Shown here: piece after piece, positions 1-4,790 of the stretch
Numbering within the stretch: position 1 is the stretch's first letter
Layout of the letters: every line of letters begins with the position of its first letter
NCBI GenBank assembly: GCA_025656895.1
Contig: JAHXHF010000154.1
Span: 1-7,035, forward strand
Length of the DNA: 7,035 nucleotides
From: a gamma proteobacterium symbiont of Bathyaustriella thionipta
GTDB taxonomy: Bacteria; Pseudomonadota; Gammaproteobacteria; Chromatiales; Chromatiaceae
Direction: 5' to 3'
The notes under the pieces: model-generated
Database searches by the model: none
The model's input: the letters and a program-made list of their open reading frames with translations, nothing else
What the model was told of the DNA's origin: nothing
Program-made: the position numbers and the translations under genes

Positions 1-82
1 GGCCAAAAATGCAGGCAATTGACTGAATTCGACGGCGGGCGGGGTCATAGCCCCTCGAAAATAGCGAGTTTTCTGCCGGACA
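1..82. other. Intergenic segment downstream of comM
   Basis: This non-coding stretch lies beyond the comM stop, and no gene is supported in it. Two small hairpins are visible: GGGG-TCATAG-CCCC (41-54) and CTCG-AAAATAG-CGAG (54-68) followed by TTTT on the plus strand. They share one base, so they compete. The second resembles a weak terminator for a plus-strand gene entering from the left. Read on the minus strand neither is followed by a U-run, so no clear comM terminator was found. Confidence 0.4.
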
Positions 83-1603
83 CTAACTAAACTGTCTGTC
101 CAGGCAACGAAAACCAATGGCTTCCGCCAGATGTTTGTGCTGAATTTGTTCAACCGCTTCAAAGTCAGCCAGCGTGCGTGCTACCTTTAGAATGCGATGA
201 TAAGCCCGTGCCGACAGCTGCAGTTTTCGCATGGCCTGCCTGATAAAATTGCGTTCACTATCATTGAGAGCGCAATATTGATCTATTTCAGCGGCACTCA
301 AACTGGCATTATTTTTCTCTTGCCGTTGTAACTGGCGCGCATGGCTTTCCGCTATCTGTTGAGCACTATTATCAGCCTTCGCAGCTTGTTCGCTGTTTTC
401 CAGTAATACATCGGCATCAACCCGGGGAACATCAATGTGCAGATCAATGCGATCCAGCAAGGGGCCGGAAATCCTCATACGGTAGCGATGAATCTGCTCC
501 TGGCTGCAATGGCAACGGTTGCTTTGCGTGTCGCCGGCATAACCGCAAGGGCAGGGGTTCATGGCCGCCAGTAACTGGAAGCGGGCTGGAAAGCTGGCCT
601 GATGGCCGGCACGCGAAATGGTAATCTGGCCGTTTTCCAGCGGTTCGCGCAGTGCTTCCAGTGCTTTGCGCTCAAACTCTGGTAATTCGTCCAAAAACAA
701 TACACCGTTGTGTGCCAGTGAAACCTCACCAGGGCGAGGATGTCCACCACCCCCTACCAGCGCGATGCCTGAAGAAGAATGGTGAGGTGAGCGAAACGGC
801 CGTTGTCGCCAGCTTTCGGCATGAAAGCCACACTGGCTGATGGAATGAATGGAAGCCGTTTGCATGGCCTCCCTGGCGCTCATGCGCGGCAATAAGGAAG
901 GCATGCATTGTGCCAGCAGGGTTTTACCGGTGCCGGGCGGCCCGATCATCAGCAGGTTGTGTCCTCCTGCAGCGGCTATTTGCAAGGCGCGTTTGGCCTG
1001 TTGCTGACCTTTGACATGATTCAGATTGATGGCGGCAGGTTTGATATTTTCAGAGTGTTTGTCGGGCTTGGCCTCAGGCAGGGCTTGCAGACCATTAAGA
1101 TGTTGGCAAACCTGTAATAGATGCTGGGCATGTTGAACTTGCAGGTCTTCAACCAGTGCCGCTTCACGGGCATTGCCGGAAGGCAGGATGAGCCTGTGAT
1201 CGGCCTGCTGGCAGGCCAAAGCAACTGGCAGGACACCCTGTACTTTTCTGAGCTCGCCACTCAACGCCAGTTCGCCAATAAACTCGGTTACCGGTAGAAG
1301 CTCGCTACGGATTTGCGCACCGGCAGCCAGAATGCCCAGCGCGATGGGAAGATCGTAGCGTCCTCCGTCTTTGGGCAGATCAGCCGGAGCCAGATTGACA
1401 GTAATGCGGCGCATGGGGAATTCAAAGCCGCTGTTGATGATGGCACTGCGCACCCGGTCACGGCTTTCCCTGACGGCTGTTTCCGGCAGGCCGACAATAG
1501 TAAACGCGGGCAGTCCGGCAGACAGGTGTACTTCCACCTGCACAGGTGGAGCATTGATGCCATCACGGGCGCGTGTCTGCAGTGTGGCCAGGGTCTGCGT
1601 CAT
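83..1603 (-). CDS. comM: ComM/YifB family AAA+ ATPase (Mg-chelatase-like; DNA branch-migration helicase in natural transformation)
   Basis: The 506-residue product matches the usual length of the family. The N-terminal Lon-protease-like fold (about 1-170) carries the signatures GINAPPVQVEVHLS, VGLPETAV and NLAPADLPKDGGRYDLPIA. The Mg-chelatase-type AAA+ core follows, with Walker A GPPGTGKT (221-228), Walker B VLFLDE (301-306), the sensor-1 region MNP (348-350), four cysteines C351, C353, C364 and C366 typical of the family, and a candidate arginine finger R385 in LLDRIDLHI. The C-terminal Mg-chelatase-related helical domain contains LSARAYHRILKVARTLAD (463-480). ComM is known in Vibrio cholerae as a hexameric helicase that promotes branch migration of incoming single-stranded DNA; it acts in the cytoplasm. 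The same role here is inferred from homology, and the protein is also widespread in species not known to be competent. The ATG at 1603-1601 has an AAGG about 10 nt upstream. The gene lies 77 nt downstream of ubiK on the same strand and is probably cotranscribed with it. Confidence 0.96.
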   Translation of the reverse strand: MTQTLATLQTRARDGINAPPVQVEVHLSAGLPAFTIVGLPETAVRESRDRVRSAIINSGFEFPMRRITVNLAPADLPKDGGRYDLPIALGILAAGAQIRSELLPVTEFIGELALSGELRKVQGVLPVALACQQADHRLILPSGNAREAALVEDLQVQHAQHLLQVCQHLNGLQALPEAKPDKHSENIKPAAINLNHVKGQQQAKRALQIAAAGGHNLLMIGPPGTGKTLLAQCMPSLLPRMSAREAMQTASIHSISQCGFHAESWRQRPFRSPHHSSSGIALVGGGGHPRPGEVSLAHNGVLFLDELPEFERKALEALREPLENGQITISRAGHQASFPARFQLLAAMNPCPCGYAGDTQSNRCHCSQEQIHRYRMRISGPLLDRIDLHIDVPRVDADVLLENSEQAAKADNSAQQIAESHARQLQRQEKNNASLSAAEIDQYCALNDSERNFIRQAMRKLQLSARAYHRILKVARTLADFEAVEQIQHKHLAEAIGFRCLDRQFS

Positions 1604-1680
1604 CCTTGTTTTACCTTGATCCGGCGATTTTCAGGGGAAATCCGGGCGGCTACGATTCCGCTTATCGATAATAAAGCCCT

Positions 1681-1932
1681 TCAGCTATCCTGATGTTCCA
1701 TTTCATCGAGCTGCTTTTGCAATGCATCCAGTTTTTCACGGCTGCGCCGCAATACGGCTGCCTGCACATCAAATTCTTCCCGGGTAACCAGGTCAAGGCG
1801 ATTGAGGCCACTGGCGAGAGCCTGTCGGAGCGCCTGTTTCATATCATCAGACAAGTTACCCAGGCTGGCCGGCATAGCGTCAGCCAGATGCTGTGCCAGA
1901 ACATCCAGTTGTTTCGGGTCAAATTGTTTCAT
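1681..1932 (-). CDS. ubiK: UbiK (YqiC/BMFP family) ubiquinone biosynthesis accessory factor
   Basis: The product is a small soluble protein of 83 residues. UbiK is known to form a complex with UbiJ and to assist the cytosolic Ubi complex of aerobic ubiquinone biosynthesis, binding lipids or membranes through its N-terminal amphipathic part. The sequence shows the family layout: N-terminal MKQFDPKQLDVLAQHLADAMP, a middle helix, the hallmark LDLVTREEFDVQ (47-58), and a C-terminal coiled coil (about 56-80, LRRSREKLDALQKQLDEME). The frame stays open upstream to 2052, but those 40 residues (rich in C, N and R) do not resemble UbiK, so the ATG at 1932-1930 is chosen. No strong Shine-Dalgarno precedes it; a small hairpin (1937-1952) occupies that place. 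The gene is divergent from the porin operon and is followed by comM. Older annotations call this family a membrane fusogenic protein. Confidence 0.9.
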   Translation of the reverse strand: MKQFDPKQLDVLAQHLADAMPASLGNLSDDMKQALRQALASGLNRLDLVTREEFDVQAAVLRRSREKLDALQKQLDEMEHQDS

Positions 1933-1936
1933 GACT

Positions 1937-1952
1937 GAACCGTAGCGGGTTC
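1937..1952 (-). promoter_or_regulatory. Small hairpin in the ubiK leader at the Shine-Dalgarno position
   Basis: The minus-strand RNA reads GAACC-CGCTAC-GGTTC, a 5-bp stem with a 6-nt loop, ending 4 nt before the ubiK AUG. It sits where a ribosome site would be expected, and no good purine-rich Shine-Dalgarno is visible. It may lower or gate initiation, or may be chance at this stem length. Confidence 0.35.
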
Positions 1953-1982
1953 GGCGGCTGATGTCCAGTGCCAGCCAAAGAA

Positions 1983-1999
1983 CGCCCCTGTTTGGTGCA
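1983..1999 (+). promoter_or_regulatory. Putative NtrC (NRI-P) binding site 1
   Basis: Compared with the NtrC dyad TGCACC-N5-GGTGCA, the sequence CGCCCC-tgttt-GGTGCA matches 10 of 12 defined positions, including a perfect right half. Its centre lies about 152 bp upstream of the predicted sigma-54 start, a normal distance for a bacterial enhancer. NtrC control of glnK-amtB is known in many proteobacteria; binding here is inferred. Confidence 0.6.
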
Positions 2000-2012
2000 G
2001 ACGTATTTTTTT

Positions 2013-2029
2013 TGCACTCATGTGAGGCG
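2013..2029 (+). promoter_or_regulatory. Putative weaker NtrC binding site 2
   Basis: TGCACT-catgt-GAGGCG matches the NtrC dyad at 8 of 12 positions: 5 of 6 on the left and 3 of 6 on the right. Its centre is 30 bp from that of site 1, close to three helical turns, which is how paired NtrC sites lie in the enterobacterial glnA enhancer. The phasing is the main reason for listing it. Confidence 0.4.
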
Positions 2030-2043
2030 CAGGCATTGTTGTT

Positions 2044-2060
2044 TGCACGCAACTTCTATG
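2044..2060 (+). promoter_or_regulatory. Possible NtrC half-site 3
   Basis: The left half TGCACG (5 of 6) begins 31 bp after the left half of site 2, but the right half does not match (1 of 6). At best this is a cooperative half-site, listed only because it continues the 30/31-bp spacing. Confidence 0.2.
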
Positions 2061-2081
2061 ATGATGCCGCTAAAGGACTTC

Positions 2082-2109
2082 TTGTAACAGACTGATTCAT
2101 AGATAAAAT
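2082..2109 (+). promoter_or_regulatory. Candidate sigma-70 promoter upstream of the sigma-54 promoter
   Basis: The -35-like TTGTAA (2082-2087, 4 of 6 matches) and -10-like TAAAAT (2104-2109, 5 of 6) are separated by 16 nt. The predicted start is near 2116, immediately before the sigma-54 element. Such a transcript would contain both arms of the inverted repeat at 2123-2156. The match is moderate, and an AT-rich region can give it by chance. Confidence 0.35.
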
Positions 2110-2116
2110 GAAATTT

Positions 2117-2132
2117 TGGCGCGTTGTATGCT
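2117..2132 (+). promoter_or_regulatory. Sigma-54 (RpoN) promoter of the porin-glnK-amtB operon
   Basis: TGGCGCGTTGTATGCT fits the consensus TGGCACG-N4-TTGCW with two substitutions. It keeps the invariant GG (2118-2119) and GC (2130-2131) exactly 10 nt apart. The predicted start is about 2143, giving a 40-nt leader before the ATG at 2183. The element directly precedes a glnK-amtB operon, a classical RpoN/NtrC target, and has NtrC-like boxes upstream. It also rules out the longer porin start at 2108, which would place the promoter inside the gene. Confidence 0.75.
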
Positions 2133-2164
2133 TTGAACGACGCGAGAGCATACAACCTTTTTTT
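2123..2164 (+). terminator. Perfect 10-bp inverted repeat plus T7 in the operon leader (attenuator, insulator or operator)
   Basis: GTTGTATGCT (2123-2132) is exactly complementary to AGCATACAAC (2147-2156), with a 14-nt loop. One C and seven T (2158-2164) follow. This is the layout of an intrinsic terminator, although the stem is only about 40% GC and the loop is long. The left arm overlaps the sigma-54 -12 element, so RNA started near 2143 would lack it, while RNA arriving from upstream would fold. It could instead be a DNA operator, with arm centres 24 bp apart. Confidence 0.5.
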
Positions 2165-2182
2165 ATAACAGGAGAAACAAAG

Positions 2183-2905
2183 ATGAAAAAAACAATTCTT
2201 GCCGCAGCGATTGCGGTTGTTGGCAGTAGCCCGATGATGGCCCTGGCCGAAGATGGCTCACCACATCACTTCAGTGGCAATCTGACGCTGACCACCGATT
2301 ATGTCTTCCGTGGTATTTCGCAGACCGATGAGCATGCTGCGGTTCAGGGTGGCTTTGATTATTCCCATGATATTGGCTTGTATGCCGGAATCTGGGCTTC
2401 TAACGTAGACGGTGATTTTTTCCCGGGCGCTACAGCTGAATTTGATTTTTATGGCGGTTATGCGCATGACTTTGATGTTCTGACCGGTCTTTCCTGGGAT
2501 ATATGGGCTCTGCGTTACCAATATCCGGGTGTTGATAACAGTAATACCAATACCACTGAATTCGGTACTTCGCTGGGTACAACCATTGGTATGTTCACGC
2601 CTTCTTTTGCCATCAACTACAGCCCGGACTTTTTTGATCTGGATAAAGGCTGGTACTACGACCTGGGTGTTGATGTTGAATTGCCTGCCAATTTTACTTT
2701 GGGTGCTCATTACGGCTGGACACGCCTGGATGAATCTTCTTCTGCCGATTTTGAATATGATGACTGGAAAATCAATGCCGGTTATTCATTCAAAGGCTTT
2801 GATTTTGAACTGGCCTATACCGACACCGGTTCCTGGAACAAAAACGCCGAGCCGGACGATATTGCTGACAGTCGCGTTGTATTTTCCGTATCGCGTGAAT
2901 TCTAA
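2183..2905 (+). CDS. TorF family putative porin (outer-membrane beta-barrel, gcw_chp/TIGR02001-like)
   Basis: The 240-residue precursor has a clear Sec signal peptide, MKKTILAAAIAVVGSSPMMALA, with likely cleavage after A22. The mature protein has short alternating beta-strands rich in Y, F, W and G. The family-defining block FSGNLTLTTDYVFRGISQTD occupies 30-49, and the C-terminus RVVFSVSREF ends in the phenylalanine recognised by the BAM complex. These features indicate an outer-membrane barrel; the transported substrate is not established for the family. The ATG at 2183 has AGGAG 8 nt upstream and begins the signal peptide exactly, whereas an in-frame ATG at 2108 would overlap the sigma-54 promoter. 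The gene is first in an operon with glnK (73-nt gap with a hairpin) and amtB, so it is probably induced on nitrogen limitation. A role in admitting ammonium or another small nitrogen source is inference. Confidence 0.88.
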   Translation: MKKTILAAAIAVVGSSPMMALAEDGSPHHFSGNLTLTTDYVFRGISQTDEHAAVQGGFDYSHDIGLYAGIWASNVDGDFFPGATAEFDFYGGYAHDFDVLTGLSWDIWALRYQYPGVDNSNTNTTEFGTSLGTTIGMFTPSFAINYSPDFFDLDKGWYYDLGVDVELPANFTLGAHYGWTRLDESSSADFEYDDWKINAGYSFKGFDFELAYTDTGSWNKNAEPDDIADSRVVFSVSREF

Positions 2906-2930
2906 AGCACTTTTCTTTAATTAGATGATG

Positions 2931-2956
2931 GGCTGTCAGCCTTCGGGCTGCTGGCC
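2931..2956 (+). promoter_or_regulatory. UUCG-tetraloop hairpin between the porin gene and glnK
   Basis: CAGCC-TTCG-GGCTG forms a perfect 5-bp stem closed by the very stable C(UUCG)G tetraloop. It extends outward through GGCTG/TTGGCC-type pairs, with two wobbles and one U-C mismatch, to 11 positions. No U-run follows, so it is not a standard terminator. It may protect the 3' end of the porin message or lower glnK-amtB expression relative to the porin. Confidence 0.5.
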
Positions 2957-2978
2957 TATATGACAGGAGTACAGACTT

Positions 2979-3317
2979 ATGAAGATGGTTACTGCAATCA
3001 TCAAGCCTTTTAAACTGGATGATGTTCGTGAAGCGCTTTCAGAAATGGGCGTATCCGGTATCACCGTGGTTGAAGTAAAGGGCTTTGGTCGTCAAAAAGG
3101 CCATACGGAACTATATCGTGGTGCTGAATATGTGGTGGATTTTCTGCCCAAAATCAAAGTGGAAATCGCGGTGGTGGCCGATCAGGTGGATACGGCTATA
3201 GAGGCGATCATCAATGCGGCCAAAACCGGCAAAATTGGTGATGGCAAAATCTTTGTCACTAATCTGGATGAGGTGGTGCGAATCCGTACCGGCGAAACCG
3301 GAACTGAAGCACTTTAG
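2979..3317 (+). CDS. glnK: PII nitrogen regulatory protein GlnK
   Basis: The 112 residues are the exact usual length of PII and are close to enterobacterial GlnK across the whole chain. The N-terminus MKMVTAIIKPFKLDDVREAL is typical. The T-loop contains KGFGRQKGHTELYRGAEY, with the uridylylation site Tyr51. The B-loop is TGKIGDGK (83-90), and the C-loop region RIRTGE lies at 101-106. GlnK is a trimeric cytoplasmic sensor of ATP/ADP and 2-oxoglutarate. When de-uridylylated it plugs the AmtB trimer through its T-loops, and GlnD uridylylates it under nitrogen starvation. All nucleotide- and modification-relevant residues appear intact. The start has AGGAG (2965-2969) at 9-nt spacing. amtB follows after 19 nt, the standard pairing, which distinguishes it from the separate glnB paralogue found in many genomes. 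Confidence 0.96.
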   Translation: MKMVTAIIKPFKLDDVREALSEMGVSGITVVEVKGFGRQKGHTELYRGAEYVVDFLPKIKVEIAVVADQVDTAIEAIINAAKTGKIGDGKIFVTNLDEVVRIRTGETGTEAL

Positions 3318-3336
3318 TGTGCTAGAGGACTAAAAT

Positions 3337-4617
3337 ATGGAAAATCAAATTTTCGAATTGCAATATGCCATGGACACCTTTTACTTTCTGGTGATGGGTG
3401 CTTTGGTGATGTGGATGGCGGCAGGCTTTGCCATGCTGGAAGCGGGGCTGGTACGTTCCAAAAATACCACTGAAATCCTGACCAAAAACGTAGCCTTGTT
3501 TGCGGTTGCCAGTATCATGTATATGGTGTGCGGTTATGCCATTATGTATGACGGTGGTTATCTGCTGGCAGGTATTGCCGGCGGTGAAACTCTGGTGGAA
3601 GATGCACTGAAGGCCTCGGCTGAAAATGGTTTTGGCGGTGATTCCGTATATGCTGCCGGTTCAGATTTCTTCTTTCAGGTTGTGTTTGTGGCGACCGCCA
3701 TGTCCATCGTTTCCGGTGCGGTTGCCGAGCGCATGAAGCTGTGGGTCTTTTTGTTGTTCGCAGTTGTAATGACTGGTTTTATCTATCCGATGGAAGGTTC
3801 CTGGACCTGGGGCAGCGCATCTGTTTTCGGTCTGTACACATTGGGTGATCTCGGCTTTTCTGATTTTGCCGGTTCCGGTATTGTGCATATGGCCGGCGCG
3901 GCCGCTGCCCTGGCGGGTGTATTGTTGTTAGGCGCGCGTAAAGGCAAATATCGTGCCGATGGCAGCGTAAACCCGATACCAGGTTCCAATCTTCCGCTGG
4001 CGACACTGGGTACTTTTATCCTGTGGATGGGCTGGTTCGGTTTCAATGGTGGTTCCGTACTGAAACTGGGCGACATAGCCAACGCCAATGCAGTTGCGGT
4101 TGTTTTTCTGAATACCAACGCGGCTGCGGCTGGTGGTGCTATGGCTGCACTGATTGTGGCGCGCATGTTGTTCGGTAAAGCAGATTTGACCATGTTGCTG
4201 AACGGCGCTCTGGCGGGACTGGTTGCTATTACGGCTGGTCCGGATACGCCTACCGCAGCGTTTGCCACTCTGATTGGTGTGGCCGGTGGTGTTCTGGTTG
4301 TATTCAGTATTCTGGCGGTTGACAAGTTGAAGATTGATGACCCGGTGGGTGCGATTTCGGTACATGGCACCTGTGGTTTTCTGGGCCTGATGGTGGTGCC
4401 AATGTCAAATTCTGATGTTACCTTCAGTGGTCAGTTGATAGGTGCAGCGACCATTTTCACCTGGGTGTTTGTTGTCAGCCTGGTCGTCTGGATGATTCTT
4501 AAATTGATCATGGGTCTGCGTGTCAGTGAGGAAGAAGAATACGAAGGCGTGGATCTGGCTGAATGCGGCATGGAAGCTTATCCGGAATTTACCGGCAGCC
4601 ATGGTTCCGGTAAATAA
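3337..4617 (+). CDS. amtB: AmtB ammonium transporter
   Basis: The 426-residue inner-membrane protein has about 11 hydrophobic segments and the family residues that line the pore. These are the Phe gate F117 and F236 (in WFGFNGGS), D176 in DFAGSGIVH, and the twin histidines H184 and H343 (in SVHGTCGFLG). S240 and a tryptophan at 156 or 158 correspond by alignment to the external recruitment site. It moves ammonium or ammonia from the periplasm into the cytoplasm and works as a trimer gated by GlnK. The cytoplasmic tail (about 394-426) has EEEYEGVDLAECGMEAYPEF, the conserved helix that contacts GlnK. The N-terminus goes straight into the first transport helix (MENQIFELQYAMDTFYFLVMG), with no cleavable signal peptide of the kind found in E. 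coli AmtB. AGAGGA (3324-3329) precedes the ATG. The gene is last in the operon, ahead of the terminator at 4663. Confidence 0.97.
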   Translation: MENQIFELQYAMDTFYFLVMGALVMWMAAGFAMLEAGLVRSKNTTEILTKNVALFAVASIMYMVCGYAIMYDGGYLLAGIAGGETLVEDALKASAENGFGGDSVYAAGSDFFFQVVFVATAMSIVSGAVAERMKLWVFLLFAVVMTGFIYPMEGSWTWGSASVFGLYTLGDLGFSDFAGSGIVHMAGAAAALAGVLLLGARKGKYRADGSVNPIPGSNLPLATLGTFILWMGWFGFNGGSVLKLGDIANANAVAVVFLNTNAAAAGGAMAALIVARMLFGKADLTMLLNGALAGLVAITAGPDTPTAAFATLIGVAGGVLVVFSILAVDKLKIDDPVGAISVHGTCGFLGLMVVPMSNSDVTFSGQLIGAATIFTWVFVVSLVVWMILKLIMGLRVSEEEEYEGVDLAECGMEAYPEFTGSHGSGK

Positions 4618-4662
4618 TATCAGCGCCAGACTATAAAAAAACAGTAAGACTTTTTTCCTGAT

Positions 4663-4690
4663 ACGGGCGCTTCGGCGCCCGTTTTTTTTT
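4663..4690 (+). terminator. Rho-independent terminator of the porin-glnK-amtB operon
   Basis: GGGCGC-TTCG-GCGCCC is a perfect GC-rich stem with a UUCG tetraloop. It is lengthened by C-G and A-T pairs to 8 bp, and T starting at 4682 gives a nine-U tail. It lies 45 nt after the amtB stop and separates the nitrogen operon from the AAA ATPase unit. Confidence 0.93.
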
Positions 4691-4729
4691 GCGTTTTTTT
4701 TGCGCTAATGCTTATATAGACCAAAGTCT

Positions 4730-4742
4730 TGTCAGGATGACA
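4730..4742. promoter_or_regulatory. Short palindrome upstream of the AAA ATPase gene
   Basis: TGTCA-GGA-TGACA is a perfect 5-bp dyad in the 100-nt gap between the amtB terminator and the ATPase start. It could be an operator for the downstream unit. No well-spaced sigma-70 boxes could be assigned here: an AT-rich TATATA occurs at 4713-4718 without a good -35. The length is compatible with chance. Confidence 0.25.
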
Positions 4743-4780
4743 TCTTCCGGCCAGGGGGTTGGGTGATTCTGTTAACCTAA

Positions 4781-4784
4781 AGGA
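4781..4784 (+). promoter_or_regulatory. Ribosome binding site that supports the TTG start of the AAA ATPase
   Basis: AGGA within AAAGGAAAAG lies 6 nt before TTG at 4791. No ATG or GTG near the expected N-terminus has a comparable site; the next candidate, GTG at codon 12, has none. This decides the unusual start codon. Confidence 0.7.
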
Positions 4785-4790
4785 AAAGTT

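Larger units (their letters stand above)
1933..2182. other. Divergent control region between ubiK and the porin-glnK-amtB operon
   Basis: This 250-nt non-coding stretch serves both directions. Reading toward the porin it holds three NtrC-like boxes (1983-1999, 2013-2029, 2044-2060), a sigma-70-like promoter (2082-2109), a sigma-54 promoter (2117-2132), an inverted repeat with a T-run (2123-2164) and the porin ribosome site AGGAG (2170-2174). Next to ubiK is a short dyad, GAACC-GTAGCG-GGTTC (1937-1952). No convincing sigma-70 promoter was identified for ubiK. Confidence 0.7.

Noticed and set aside
54..72. Terminator for comM at the left edge
   Set aside because: The 4-bp stem is followed by T only on the plus strand, the wrong direction for comM.
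1313..1693. 126-codon plus-strand open frame opposite comM
   Set aside because: It is antisense to the strongly conserved comM gene, has no recognisable domain and looks like a codon-bias shadow. Other open frames opposite or within comM, amtB and the ATPase gene were dropped for the same reason.
1950..1975. TGGCAC on the minus strand upstream of ubiK as a second sigma-54 promoter
   Set aside because: TGGCACTGGACATCAGC lacks GC at the required 10-nt spacing from GG (CA is there instead), so the invariant -12 element is missing.
1933..2052. 40-residue N-terminal extension of UbiK
   Set aside because: The extension lacks UbiK similarity and crosses the NtrC-like boxes, while the family N-terminus begins at MKQFDPKQ (ATG 1932-1930).
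2108..2182. In-frame 25-residue N-terminal extension of the porin from ATG 2108
   Set aside because: It would place the sigma-54 promoter and the hairpin inside the gene, has no ribosome site, and would bury the clear signal peptide that starts at 2183.
4729..4757. TTGTCA as a -35 box of a sigma-70 promoter for the ATPase gene
   Set aside because: No AT-rich -10 hexamer occurs 16-18 nt downstream; that stretch reads CAGGGG.
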